From NCBI GenBank assembly GCA_964599375.1, contig CAZREW010000013.1, positions 1 to 64,000 on the forward strand: DNA of 64,000 nt, in the 5' to 3' direction. Of this stretch, positions 1-7,508 are shown one piece after another. A program made the translations under genes and the position numbers. The first letter of the stretch is position 1. Every line of letters starts with the position of its first letter. The notes below the pieces were generated by a model. That model ran no database searches. It worked only from the letters and a program-made list of their open reading frames with translations, and had not been told where the DNA came from. This stretch comes from JAUWCL01 sp964599375. GTDB taxonomy: Bacteria > Krumholzibacteriota > Krumholzibacteriia > Krumholzibacteriales > Krumholzibacteriaceae.

Positions 1-2
1 TT

Positions 3-75
3 GGGGTTGTAGCTCAGCTGGGAGAGCACTTGTCTGGCAGACAAGAGGTCACGGGTTCGATCCCCGTCAACTCCA
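3..75 (+). tRNA. tRNA-Ala (anticodon GGC)
   Basis: Full cloverleaf. The 7-bp acceptor stem is GGGGTTG with CAACTCC (one G-T pair), the D arm is GCTC/GAGC, the anticodon stem is CTTGT/ACAAG around loop CTGGCAG, and the T arm contains TTCGATC. The anticodon at positions 34-36 of the tRNA is GGC, which reads GCC alanine codons. The discriminator base is A at 75 and CCA is not encoded. A run of six T (77-82) follows directly and could help end transcription. Confidence 0.96.
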
Positions 76-112
76 CTTTTTTATATCCGGTACGACCCAG
101 GAACCGGGTGCG

Positions 113-1537
113 ATGACCGATAGCCCGCCATATTCCGAAAGGATGCGGAACGCCATGGAAGGTAGTGAGACCCTCAAGGCTCTATGCATCTTCGAGGATG
201 ACAGGTTCCCCAATTTCTTCCCGCTCTCGCTCAACAAACCGGTATTCGATCTTCTCATGGGGACGCAGACCCTGATGGAGCGTATCAGGGCTGATCTGGA
301 CCATCAGTCAGTCTGCATCGTCTGCCGCCCGTACCTCCAGGAAACGGTCAGGGAGAAACACTCGATCGAAGGGGACGATAGCAGCCCCGTGATCAACGGA
401 CCTGCCGGAGTGGACACTATTTTTATCAACGGAAGGCTTCTCGCCTACGCTGATGAGCTGACGAAGCTTTGTTCCGAGCTCGGGGAGAACGAGATCTTCA
501 GCAAGAACGGCGTTCCGGTCGCCGCCAGGCTCGACGAGGAGAGATCCGCCGCATTCGTCGAATACCTTCTGTCGGCCCTGTCCGATGAAAGGGTCGACAG
601 GGTCATCATCAGCCTGAAGAACATCTCTGGCGAAAACGGGCTGGAAGAAGTCGGATCGGGATACGACGAGGGACTCTATTCCTGGGCCGGCAGGAATGGT
701 GTAGCTCTGAAGGATACGAACGTCAAGCTGCTCTCGTTCTACTGGCAGCTTATAGTGGAGAACGGGCCCTGCATAGAGGACGATTTCTCCAAGAATCCCT
801 TCCGGGGGGCCGCTCCAGAATCAGCGCTGTACAGGGGAGTCGAACTGATAAACGAGGAAGACATACTGATAGGTGAGAGCGTAGAGGTAAGATCGGGTAC
901 GGTCCTGGATGCCTCATCGGGACCTATCATAATAGCCGATGGCGCTTTAATCGAACCCAACGCGATAATATATGGTCCATGCTCTATAGGAAAGCTCACG
1001 ATCATCAGGGGAGGAGCGAAGGTCGGCAAGGGGACATCGATAGGGGAGCAGTGCAGGATCGGCGGCGAGGTAGGCGAGTCGGTGATCGCGGGCTACTCGA
1101 ACAAGCAGCACGACGGATTCCTCGGGCATTCCTATATAGGGTCGTGGGTCAATATTGGAGCAGGTACAGCAAACAGCGACCTGAAGAACAATTACGGGAT
1201 GATCAAAGCCTGGTGCGCCGGAGCGGTCAGGAATACGGGCAGGAGGTTCCTGGGGCTCGTGTGCGGCGACCATTCGAAGATAGCGATCAATACTCGGATC
1301 AATACAGGCTCTGTGATCGGATTCAATGCCAATGTCTTCGTTACAGGCTATCCCCCGAAGTTAGTGCCGAGCTTCACATGGAAGATAGAGCCGCAGTTCG
1401 AGCCATATCAACTCGAAAGGGCCCTGGAGACGGCGGGGATAATGATGGATCGGAGAGACGTTGAACTGACCGAGGCGGGTTCTGAGCTCTTCAGGATCCT
1501 CTTCAGATACACCAGGCTGGCAGAGTACAACCTCTAG
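113..1537 (+). CDS. GlmU-like sugar-1-phosphate nucleotidyltransferase with left-handed beta-helix
   Basis: Two-part protein. The N-terminal half is a divergent nucleotidyltransferase-like domain (IFEDDRFPNFFPLSLNKPV). The C-terminal half, from about residue 245, is hexapeptide-repeat left-handed beta-helix. The core GHSYIGSWVNIGAGTANSD followed by LKNNYG is the signature of the alternative GlmU family of Bacteroidota relatives, proposed to make UDP-N-acetylglucosamine for peptidoglycan and lipopolysaccharide. It differs from E. coli GlmU in lacking a clear GGxGTRM loop. The start is uncertain: ATG 113 has AGGA about 10 bases upstream, while ATG 155 would begin closer to the family's usual N-terminus. 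The substrate is inferred from the family; related proteins may act on other sugars. Confidence 0.82.
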   Translation: MTDSPPYSERMRNAMEGSETLKALCIFEDDRFPNFFPLSLNKPVFDLLMGTQTLMERIRADLDHQSVCIVCRPYLQETVREKHSIEGDDSSPVINGPAGVDTIFINGRLLAYADELTKLCSELGENEIFSKNGVPVAARLDEERSAAFVEYLLSALSDERVDRVIISLKNISGENGLEEVGSGYDEGLYSWAGRNGVALKDTNVKLLSFYWQLIVENGPCIEDDFSKNPFRGAAPESALYRGVELINEEDILIGESVEVRSGTVLDASSGPIIIADGALIEPNAIIYGPCSIGKLTIIRGGAKVGKGTSIGEQCRIGGEVGESVIAGYSNKQHDGFLGHSYIGSWVNIGAGTANSDLKNNYGMIKAWCAGAVRNTGRRFLGLVCGDHSKIAINTRINTGSVIGFNANVFVTGYPPKLVPSFTWKIEPQFEPYQLERALETAGIMMDRRDVELTEAGSELFRILFRYTRLAEYNL

Positions 1538-1568
1538 AGGATGCGCTGGCTTCAGGACGGCACACATA

Positions 1569-2378
1569 ATGAAATTCCACGAGACGATCATAATCGGGGA
1601 GAGGCTCAACAGCACGAACTCGAAGATCAGGAAGATCTTCGAGAGCCGCGACGCCGAAGCTCTGCTGGCGATAGCCTCCGCACAGGCGGAAGCGGGCGCA
1701 TCCTGGATCGACGTCAATACTGCGATGCTTATGGACAGGGAGATGGACACGCTTCTCTGGGCCTGCAAGGCCATCCTGGAAGGTTCCGACAGGGGCGTCT
1801 CGGCAGACAGCCCGGACACTGCAGTGCTTGAAAGGTGCGCCGCCGAGTTCGGTGAGCGGTGTATCGTCAATTCGCTCACGGCCGACGGGGAGATCCTCGG
1901 CAGGATGCTGCCGATACTCTCCCAGTCCGGAGCGGGCATGATAGTAATGCTTAAGACTGCCGCAGGGATACCGCCGCGAGCCGATGAACGGCTTGAGCTG
2001 GCGAAGGAAGTGGCTTCGGCAGCCGCGGCAAGCGAAGTGCCACCGGAAAAGATATTCTTTGATCCCGTCTTTCAGCCGGTCGCAACAGGCAGCGAGGGCC
2101 TCGTGACGGCGCTCGAGACGCTTCTAGCCCTGACCGCTGAGCTGCCCCGTCATCACAGGATCGGGGGGCTGTCCAACGTCTCGTACGGGCTCCCGCTGAG
2201 GAAGACAGTCAACAGTGCTTTTCTCGCTATGGCCGTCTCACACGGGCTCGATTCTGTGATCTGCGATCCTACAGACAGCAGGCTTGTGGAACTGCTGAAA
2301 GCTTCAGAGGCCCTTGCCGGGACTGACCCGGGCTGCCTGAGATTCATGAAGCATTACAGGCGGGCGAGAAAAGAATGA
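1569..2378 (+). CDS. Stand-alone pterin-binding methyltransferase (methyl-THF:corrinoid type)
   Basis: A 269-residue TIM-barrel protein of the pterin-binding family that includes AcsE and the folate domain of MetH. The N-terminal IIIGERLNSTNSK, the strand ending SWIDVNTAML and the late motif GGLSNVSYGLPLRKTVN followed by GLDSVICDPTD are the expected pterin and methyl-group contacts. It is not dihydropteroate synthase: the GERLN start and the GLSN motif are those of methyltetrahydrofolate methyltransferases. The protein lacks the homocysteine, B12 and activation domains of MetH, so it needs a separate corrinoid partner, which is not in this window. A homocysteine methyltransferase/MTHFR fusion lies at 44281-46116. 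It follows the GlmU-like gene by 31 bases and is probably co-transcribed. Confidence 0.85.
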   Translation: MKFHETIIIGERLNSTNSKIRKIFESRDAEALLAIASAQAEAGASWIDVNTAMLMDREMDTLLWACKAILEGSDRGVSADSPDTAVLERCAAEFGERCIVNSLTADGEILGRMLPILSQSGAGMIVMLKTAAGIPPRADERLELAKEVASAAAASEVPPEKIFFDPVFQPVATGSEGLVTALETLLALTAELPRHHRIGGLSNVSYGLPLRKTVNSAFLAMAVSHGLDSVICDPTDSRLVELLKASEALAGTDPGCLRFMKHYRRARKE

Positions 2379-2779
2379 TAGTCCAGGTAATCCCCTATAT
2401 TGCCTTGCCATTCCCTCATTTTGCTCTGTCGCTGCGAGATAACAGATCCTCCATCCAGTAAGGCACTCGATAGGAACAAGCCGTATTACATTGTCAATGA
2501 AGAAGTTATAGCATACCACGCAGCACGTGGCTGCGTGGCATGACTCTTGAATATGCAGGGAACTGCACGCGGAAAGTTCCCTGCGTGACCGTGGTTTGTC
2601 CCTGACGTATTTCTCATCCTCACGTGTTGTAGAAATCATCGGACAGGGGTACACGCTCGATGCGGGGAACTTTATTTTATTGTAGCACACACCTCCAGTC
2701 CCGTTCAACAAGTCATATTTCCTGGCAAGATCCTGCCGGCGGATTCAAGAAAAAATGTCTCGTACGGGGAATTTTCCTT
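2379..2779. other. Non-coding stretch between methyltransferase and HU, with a hairpin pair
   Basis: No convincing gene lies here; the open frames present are short, lack family features and have no good ribosome binding site. The notable content is two adjacent strong inverted repeats at 2512-2584, described separately. The HU promoter follows from 2780. Confidence 0.7.
2512..2584. repeat. Pair of adjacent strong stem-loops
   Basis: The first hairpin has arms 2512-2523 and 2531-2542 (CATACCACGCAG with CTGCGTGGCATG, 11 of 12 positions pairing) around the loop CACGTGG. The second has perfect 10-bp arms 2555-2564 and 2575-2584 (GCAGGGAACT with AGTTCCCTGC) around a 10-base loop. The two share GCACG and CTGCGTG sub-words, as if built from a related unit. 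Neither is followed by a T run, so they do not look like ordinary terminators. They could be part of a small RNA, a 5' leader or a REP-like element; the function is unknown. Confidence 0.6.
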
Positions 2780-2808
2780 TTGACAACGATTTGCCCGTGT
2801 GGTATCTA
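2780..2808 (+). promoter_or_regulatory. Candidate sigma-70 promoter for HU
   Basis: A perfect -35 box TTGACA (2780-2785) is followed by a 17-base spacer and a weaker -10, TATCTA (2803-2808). It lies about 90 bases before the HU start codon, in a region without genes. Confidence 0.5.
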
Positions 2809-2900
2809 TGGGGCGAAATATGGTTTTCAAGTGGGAAGAGACAGAAAAGCCGGAGGGATGCTTTTCTGAGGTCCACTTCAAGCAAACGGGGTGAAAGGCT

Positions 2901-3176
2901 ATGACGAAGGCTGATCTCGTCGAGGAAATCGCCAGGGACACGGGCCTGAGCAAGAAGGACACAAGCGTAATCGTCAACCTGATCATCGACAACATCTGCA
3001 AGGCTCTGGCCGAAGGTGACAAGGTGGAATTACGCGGGTTCGGAAGCTTCAAGGTGAAGAGCCGCAATCCCAGGAAGGCTAGGAATCCCAGGACTGGAGA
3101 TTCGGTCGAAGTACCCGCCAAGCTCGTTCCCTATTTCAAGGCGTCGAACGAGTTGAAGACAAAGGTAAACATCTGA
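2901..3176 (+). CDS. HU family DNA-binding protein
   Basis: A 91-residue histone-like protein that bends and compacts DNA as a dimer. It has the family start MTKADLVEEIARDTGLSKKD and the beta-arm region ELRGFGSFKVKSR followed by NPRTGDSVEVPA, which includes the conserved RNPxTG tip with its intercalating proline. The length is normal for HU. GTGAAAGG sits just before the ATG at good spacing. The sequence does not separate HU from IHF, but a single gene of this type in this kind of organism usually acts as HU. Confidence 0.95.
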   Translation: MTKADLVEEIARDTGLSKKDTSVIVNLIIDNICKALAEGDKVELRGFGSFKVKSRNPRKARNPRTGDSVEVPAKLVPYFKASNELKTKVNI

Positions 3177-3213
3177 CTGGGCTGAACAGCTGCGAGATTT
3201 GACCAGAATCCGT

Positions 3214-3243
3214 TTGCAAACAGCGGACGGATCTTTATATATT
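3214..3243 (+). promoter_or_regulatory. Candidate promoter for the 31-residue basic protein
   Basis: TTGCAA (3214-3219), an 18-base spacer and TATATT (3238-3243) lie about 50 bases before the small ORF at 3296. Box agreement is fair and no experimental support is visible. Confidence 0.4.
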
Positions 3244-3295
3244 GCACATTCGATATCGATAGGCACGGAAAAGGCGCCAGAGAACAGGAATCATT

Positions 3296-3391
3296 ATGCC
3301 GAGTGGAAAGAAGCGGAAGAGAAAGAAGATCGCAACTCACAAGAGGAAAAAGCGGTTGCGCAAGGACCGTCACAAGAAGAAGAAACGCTGA
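3296..3391 (+). CDS. AURKAIP1/COX24-type tiny basic ribosomal protein (bS22-like)
   Basis: A 31-codon gene whose product is almost entirely Lys, Arg and His: it opens MPSGKKRKRKK, continues IATHKRKKRLRKDRHKKKKR and ends there. This matches the short AURKAIP1/COX24 domain proteins found in Bacteroidota and allied phyla, related to mycobacterial bS22 and mitochondrial mS38, which bind the small ribosomal subunit. AGGAA at 3286-3290 sits five bases before the ATG, a strong start signal. The gene is easily missed because of its size. It lies between HU and a PilZ gene and has its own candidate promoter. The family match is from memory of the motif; ribosome binding is inferred. Confidence 0.8.
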   Translation: MPSGKKRKRKKIATHKRKKRLRKDRHKKKKR

Positions 3392-3508
3392 TAGTCCCAG
3401 CGCCGGCCGGCGTCCGGTGGGATCCCGGCCAATGAAAAAGCATCGCACTCATGTACAATCTGTCAGCGCCGATGTCAGCTGAAGCGCAAGGAAAGAACAG
3501 GAGCTGCA

Positions 3509-3874
3509 ATGACTTCTCTCTCAGATAGACGAAAATCGCCGAGAGTCGCTGCCGAGCTGCCTATCGCCGTGGAGGGCGGTCCGGCGGAAGCGTCGGGCAA
3601 AACACTGAACATCAGCGAGAACGGCGTCTATTTCGAGGTTCCACATTTCATTGAACCCCTTACAAAAGTACGTATGGAACTCTTCATACCGACCGGGAAG
3701 GATTCGGACGGTAAAGGCATCCGGCTCGGCTTCGACGGTGTCGTAGTCAGGGTGGAGCCGGAGGAAGCGGACAAGCACAGCGGCCCCTTCAGAGTAGCTG
3801 TATTCTTTACTCATGTACCCGAGAAATCCCTGGCAGCGCTCACGGCGTTTATCGAGAGGAATGTGTCAGACTGA
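3509..3874 (+). CDS. PilZ domain protein (candidate c-di-GMP receptor)
   Basis: A 121-residue single-domain PilZ protein. The N-terminal DRRKSPRVAAELPI carries the RxxxR c-di-GMP binding arginines, and LNISENGVYFEV is a version of the D/NxSxxG motif, so the ligand site looks intact. AGGAG at 3498-3502 marks the start. No enzyme or flagellar domain is attached, so it probably relays the c-di-GMP level to a partner by protein contact. A diguanylate cyclase with an intact product-inhibition site is encoded at 14687-15979. The partner cannot be named from the sequence. Confidence 0.88.
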   Translation: MTSLSDRRKSPRVAAELPIAVEGGPAEASGKTLNISENGVYFEVPHFIEPLTKVRMELFIPTGKDSDGKGIRLGFDGVVVRVEPEEADKHSGPFRVAVFFTHVPEKSLAALTAFIERNVSD

Positions 3875-3883
3875 CAGACACAT
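3861..3883 (+). terminator. Hairpin across the PilZ stop codon, weak terminator candidate
   Basis: Perfect 7-bp arms ATGTGTC (3861-3867) and GACACAT (3877-3883) enclose the PilZ stop codon in the loop. The tail is only CGTTTCTGC, a poor T tract, so termination would be inefficient. Confidence 0.3.
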
Positions 3884-3931
3884 CGTTTCTGCTTCGGTAT
3901 CCCAAACAATATCAACATATATCTGTTTTTT

Positions 3932-3943
3932 CTGTCATGACAG
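3932..3943. promoter_or_regulatory. 12-bp perfect palindrome upstream of the kinase operon
   Basis: CTGTCATGACAG is a perfect palindrome about 100 bases before the start of the histidine kinase gene, in a 166-base gap. It has the size and symmetry of a dimeric repressor or activator site. A palindrome of this length can also arise by chance. Confidence 0.3.
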
Positions 3944-4040
3944 GGAACTTGTAATGCTTGCGCTCGAGAGAGGCATATGATAATAATACCGGCGGGCCAG
4001 AGGCGTTGCCCGATCCGTGACCTGGAGCAGGAGGTGTCTT

Positions 4041-6119
4041 TTGGCGGGAAAAGGCTCTGTTCTCATCATAGATGACGAACAGTCAGTTCTCGAGATCCTC
4101 GAGCAGTACCTGATCGACAGGGGATACGAGGTCGGCGCCTCTGGAGACGGTAGCGGAGCCGAAGCGCTTCTCCTGAAGAGGCCATTTGATGTAGCCCTTG
4201 TAGACCTTAAACTTCCCGACTGCAGCGGATTGGACCTTATCTCGCGCTTCCAGAACGGACACCCCTCGATGAGATGCGTTGTCATGACCGCATACGCATC
4301 ACTCGATTCCACGATAGACGCCATCAGACTCAACGTATTCGACTACATCCAGAAACCGTTCGATCTCGTCAAGATCGGGGAGGTCGTAGACGCCGCCTAC
4401 GCCAGCAACTCGATGGATGCCAGGGAACGCGGCGATCCGGAAGAGCTGGAGGAGGTCCGAAGGAAACTGGAGGAGAGCAGGGACGACCTGACCAAGCGCG
4501 TTCAGAAGGCGAACCAGGATCTCGGACAGGCGAAAGATTCTCTCAACCGGCATGTTACGCGCCTGAAGATGCTTTTCCAGATGGGAAGGGACATAAGCTC
4601 CAACGAGAACTGGGGCGATGCTCTCGACCGGTTTCTCATGGCGCTCTGCAAGTATATGGAGGCCGACGGATCCGCGCTCCTGCTGTTCAGTTTCGGTGGT
4701 AAGGTCCTGCAGGTGAGGACCTCGTATAACATGGAGCTAAGCTATCTCCAGACAGCGGTAAATCTGCTGATAGATGCCCAGAAGAAGGATAGGCTGCAGC
4801 CGGAAATCTTCAGCCTCGAGAGCTTCACGGACGGGATCCCAGTCACTTGCCTCTCGGCCAGAAACAGCTGGAGCAATTCTGCGATACCTCTGCTTTACAA
4901 GGGGATGTGGCTGGGATTCCTTCTTCTCAGGAAGAAGTACGCGTCGAGGCGCGATTACATCGCTGATTATCACTTCCTGACCACCATCCAGACGATCCTC
5001 ACCGAAGAGGTCGCCAATGCCGTCAATATCAGCCGCCTGAGAAACCTCAAGGATTTCAATGAGACGATACTGGAAAATATCAACAACGGGGTCCTGAAGA
5101 CCGACAGGTCAGGCGAGATCGTCTTCGTCAACAGCAGGGCCCGCGAGATCCTGGGGGACTCGACCGACGGGAAACTGCGGTTCGATGATATGTTCCGCAA
5201 CCCTTACGGGAGCGGCAGCCTTTTCGAGCATCTCCTCTCGGATGAAGGCAGAAATCATACTCTCGAGGGCGTCCTTTCGATCCCTTCGGGTGGGACGATC
5301 CCCGTGAGACTCAATTCCACTCTGGTCGAGAGTGACGAGTACAGCGGCAAATCGCTCGTCGTAGTATTCGAGGATCTTACCGCTCAGAAGGCTATGGAAG
5401 AGGAGCTGAGGAGAGCCGACAGGCTGCGTTCGCTCGGTGAGCTCTCCGCAGGTGTGGCTCACGAGATCCGCAATCCTCTCACAGGTATTGCCACCACGGC
5501 TCAGGTCCTCAGGGAAAAGCTGACCGCGGATCCGGACAAGGTAAAATACATAAACGTGATCCTCGAGGAGATCCGGAGACTCGACGGGATAATCACCAGC
5601 CTTCTCCAGTTTGCCCGGCCGCTTACGCCGCGGCCGGCGGAGCTTTCAATAAACGGCGTGATCGACGAGGCGGTAATGCTCGTCTCTGACAAGGCCAGGG
5701 AGGCAGGAGTGGACTTGAGGGTCGAGACGTCACTGAAGGACGATGGCTGTTTCCTGGACAGGGACCAGATAAAGCAGGTGGTGCTCAACCTCGTCATGAA
5801 CGCTATCGAGGCGTGCGACGAGGGAGGCGGAGTGAACGTCAGGCTGGGCGTGGCGGAGGACCCGTCGAGCATAATCATGCTTTTCGAGGACGACGGGTGC
5901 GGGATCTCCGGTGACACGGCAGACAAGATCTACAATCCCTTCTTTACGACAAGGTCAGCCGGCACAGGTCTCGGCCTCTCAATAACGAGAAAGATAATCG
6001 AGAATCACGGTGGGAGCATATCGCACGAGGGAAGGGCGGGAAGAGGGACTACCTTTCTCGTCAGGCTTCCGAGGAAGATCGCATCCGCAATGCCGGAAGA
6101 TGTGAGGGTAACAACATGA
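4041..6119 (+). CDS. Cytosolic hybrid sensor histidine kinase, REC-GAF-PAS-HisKA-HATPase
   Basis: A 692-residue soluble kinase without membrane segments. In order: a receiver domain (acidic pair in LIIDDE, phosphoacceptor Asp55 in ALVDLKLP, switch Thr in MTAYAS, Lys in IQKPF), a coiled-coil linker, a GAF-like sensor domain, a PAS domain (ILENINNGVLKTDRSGEIVF), the dimerisation helix with VAHEIRNPLTG (phosphorylated His), and the ATPase domain with N box NLVMNAIEAC, DDGCGI and GTGLGLSI. I chose TTG 4041 because AGGAGGTG (4029-4036) lies just ahead; the in-frame GTG at 4017 lies upstream of that site and has no such signal. An N-terminal receiver means this kinase may itself be controlled by another kinase. 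It is followed at once by an NtrC-type regulator, its likely partner. Confidence 0.93.
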   Translation: MAGKGSVLIIDDEQSVLEILEQYLIDRGYEVGASGDGSGAEALLLKRPFDVALVDLKLPDCSGLDLISRFQNGHPSMRCVVMTAYASLDSTIDAIRLNVFDYIQKPFDLVKIGEVVDAAYASNSMDARERGDPEELEEVRRKLEESRDDLTKRVQKANQDLGQAKDSLNRHVTRLKMLFQMGRDISSNENWGDALDRFLMALCKYMEADGSALLLFSFGGKVLQVRTSYNMELSYLQTAVNLLIDAQKKDRLQPEIFSLESFTDGIPVTCLSARNSWSNSAIPLLYKGMWLGFLLLRKKYASRRDYIADYHFLTTIQTILTEEVANAVNISRLRNLKDFNETILENINNGVLKTDRSGEIVFVNSRAREILGDSTDGKLRFDDMFRNPYGSGSLFEHLLSDEGRNHTLEGVLSIPSGGTIPVRLNSTLVESDEYSGKSLVVVFEDLTAQKAMEEELRRADRLRSLGELSAGVAHEIRNPLTGIATTAQVLREKLTADPDKVKYINVILEEIRRLDGIITSLLQFARPLTPRPAELSINGVIDEAVMLVSDKAREAGVDLRVETSLKDDGCFLDRDQIKQVVLNLVMNAIEACDEGGGVNVRLGVAEDPSSIIMLFEDDGCGISGDTADKIYNPFFTTRSAGTGLGLSITRKIIENHGGSISHEGRAGRGTTFLVRLPRKIASAMPEDVRVTT

Positions 6120-6129
6120 AAGGGCTGGT

Positions 6130-7503
6130 ATGCCTGGAAGAGTTCTTATTGTAGACGATGAGAAGGCGATCAGGTGGTCGCTTGGAGAGGCGCTCAGAAA
6201 CGAAGGCTACGACGTCGCTGAGGCCGAGAACGGGAAGACGGGCCTGAAGTCTTTTCAGGAAGACCCGGCTGATATCGTGATCCTCGACCTGAAACTTCCG
6301 GACAAGAGCGGGATAGATGTCCTCAAGGCGCTTAAGCAGGAAGACTCCGAGCTACCGGTCATAATGATGACCGCGTACGGTGAGGTCGAGACGGCCGTCG
6401 AAGCGCTCAAAAGCGGCGCCTATGATTTCATGCTTAAGCCCTTCCAGCTCGAGAAGATGAAGGTGTCGATCAGACATGCAATAGAGAACCGGCAGCTCAA
6501 GACGGAACTGGACGGGATTAGGAAAAAGGTCAGCGAGAACTACAATATAAAGAGTTTCATCGGCAAGAGCGAAGTAATGCAGGAGGTCTTCCAGACCATA
6601 AGAAAAATAGGCGAGAGCAGGGCCAGTACGATCCTTATCCAGGGGGAGAGTGGAACGGGCAAAGAGCTCGTCGCCAGAGCGATACACGAGGCCAGTGAGG
6701 GAGGCAAGACACGCCCGTTTCTGGAGATCAACTGTGCCGCGCTTCCGGAGACCCTTCTCGAGAGCGAACTTTTCGGGCACGAGAAGGGTGCTTTTACAGA
6801 CGCCAAGATGCGGAAGAAGGGACTGTTCGAACTGGCCGAGGGAGGGACGATCTTCCTTGACGAGATCGGCGAGATGGGGATCACTCTTCAGAGCAGGTTG
6901 CTGCGTGTGCTCGAGAACAAGACATTCAGGCGTGTCGGCGGCGTCAAGGACCTGCGTGTCAATACCAGGATAATCTCCGCAACGAACAGGGATCTAAAGT
7001 CTTCCATAAAGCAGGGGGTGTTCAGGAATGACCTCTACTACAGGCTTCAGGTCATTCCGATAAACCTGCCGCCTCTGCGGGAGAGGAAAGAGGATATCCC
7101 GCTGCTTACCAACCATTTCATCTCGATGTTCAACAGGGAATTCAAGAAGAACATCAAGAAGGCCGGTAAAGATGTGCTGAAGATCCTTCAGGGATACTCA
7201 TGGCCCGGCAATGTGAGAGAACTCAAGAACGTCATTGAGAGGGCGATCCTGCTCGACGCTGAAGAAGAGCTGCTTCCGGAACACATCCCGGCTGAGATCT
7301 CAGGGGAGTGTCTGGCGGACGGCGGGGACCAGGTGGCCGGGGTGCTGGCCGAAATAGGCCCGATGAGCATCAGGGATATGGAAAAGAAACTGATAATAAA
7401 GACTCTCGATGAAACGGGCGGGAACAAGTCGCAGGCAGCGAGGATCCTCGGCATCAGCAGGCAGACTCTCAGGGAGAAGACCAAATTGTACGAAGTGGAG
7501 TGA
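6130..7503 (+). CDS. NtrC-family sigma-54 response regulator
   Basis: A 457-residue activator that remodels sigma-54 RNA polymerase with ATP. The receiver domain has LIVDDE, phosphoacceptor Asp in VILDLKLP and Lys in MLKPF. The AAA+ domain has Walker A GESGTGKE, Walker B TIFLDEIGEM and arginine-finger region PPLRERKEDIP. The C-terminus is a Fis-type helix-turn-helix (GGNKSQAARILGISRQTLR). The sigma-54 contact loop reads GAFTDA in place of the standard GAFTGA; this variant occurs in other family members. The gene sits 10 bases after the histidine kinase and is its probable target. A good sigma-54 promoter exists at 24706-24722. Confidence 0.95.
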   Translation: MPGRVLIVDDEKAIRWSLGEALRNEGYDVAEAENGKTGLKSFQEDPADIVILDLKLPDKSGIDVLKALKQEDSELPVIMMTAYGEVETAVEALKSGAYDFMLKPFQLEKMKVSIRHAIENRQLKTELDGIRKKVSENYNIKSFIGKSEVMQEVFQTIRKIGESRASTILIQGESGTGKELVARAIHEASEGGKTRPFLEINCAALPETLLESELFGHEKGAFTDAKMRKKGLFELAEGGTIFLDEIGEMGITLQSRLLRVLENKTFRRVGGVKDLRVNTRIISATNRDLKSSIKQGVFRNDLYYRLQVIPINLPPLRERKEDIPLLTNHFISMFNREFKKNIKKAGKDVLKILQGYSWPGNVRELKNVIERAILLDAEEELLPEHIPAEISGECLADGGDQVAGVLAEIGPMSIRDMEKKLIIKTLDETGGNKSQAARILGISRQTLREKTKLYEVE

Positions 7504-7508
7504 CCTGT

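Noticed and set aside
2660..2869. 69-codon frame upstream of HU
   Set aside because: It runs through the proposed HU promoter, has no good ribosome site and no recognisable motif.
3392..3431. GC-rich near-palindrome after the tiny basic protein gene as a terminator
   Set aside because: Pairing is broken by several mismatches and no T tract follows.
3199..3435. 78-codon open frame covering the tiny basic protein gene in another frame
   Set aside because: The product has no family features, while the 31-codon frame inside it matches a known family and has a strong ribosome site.
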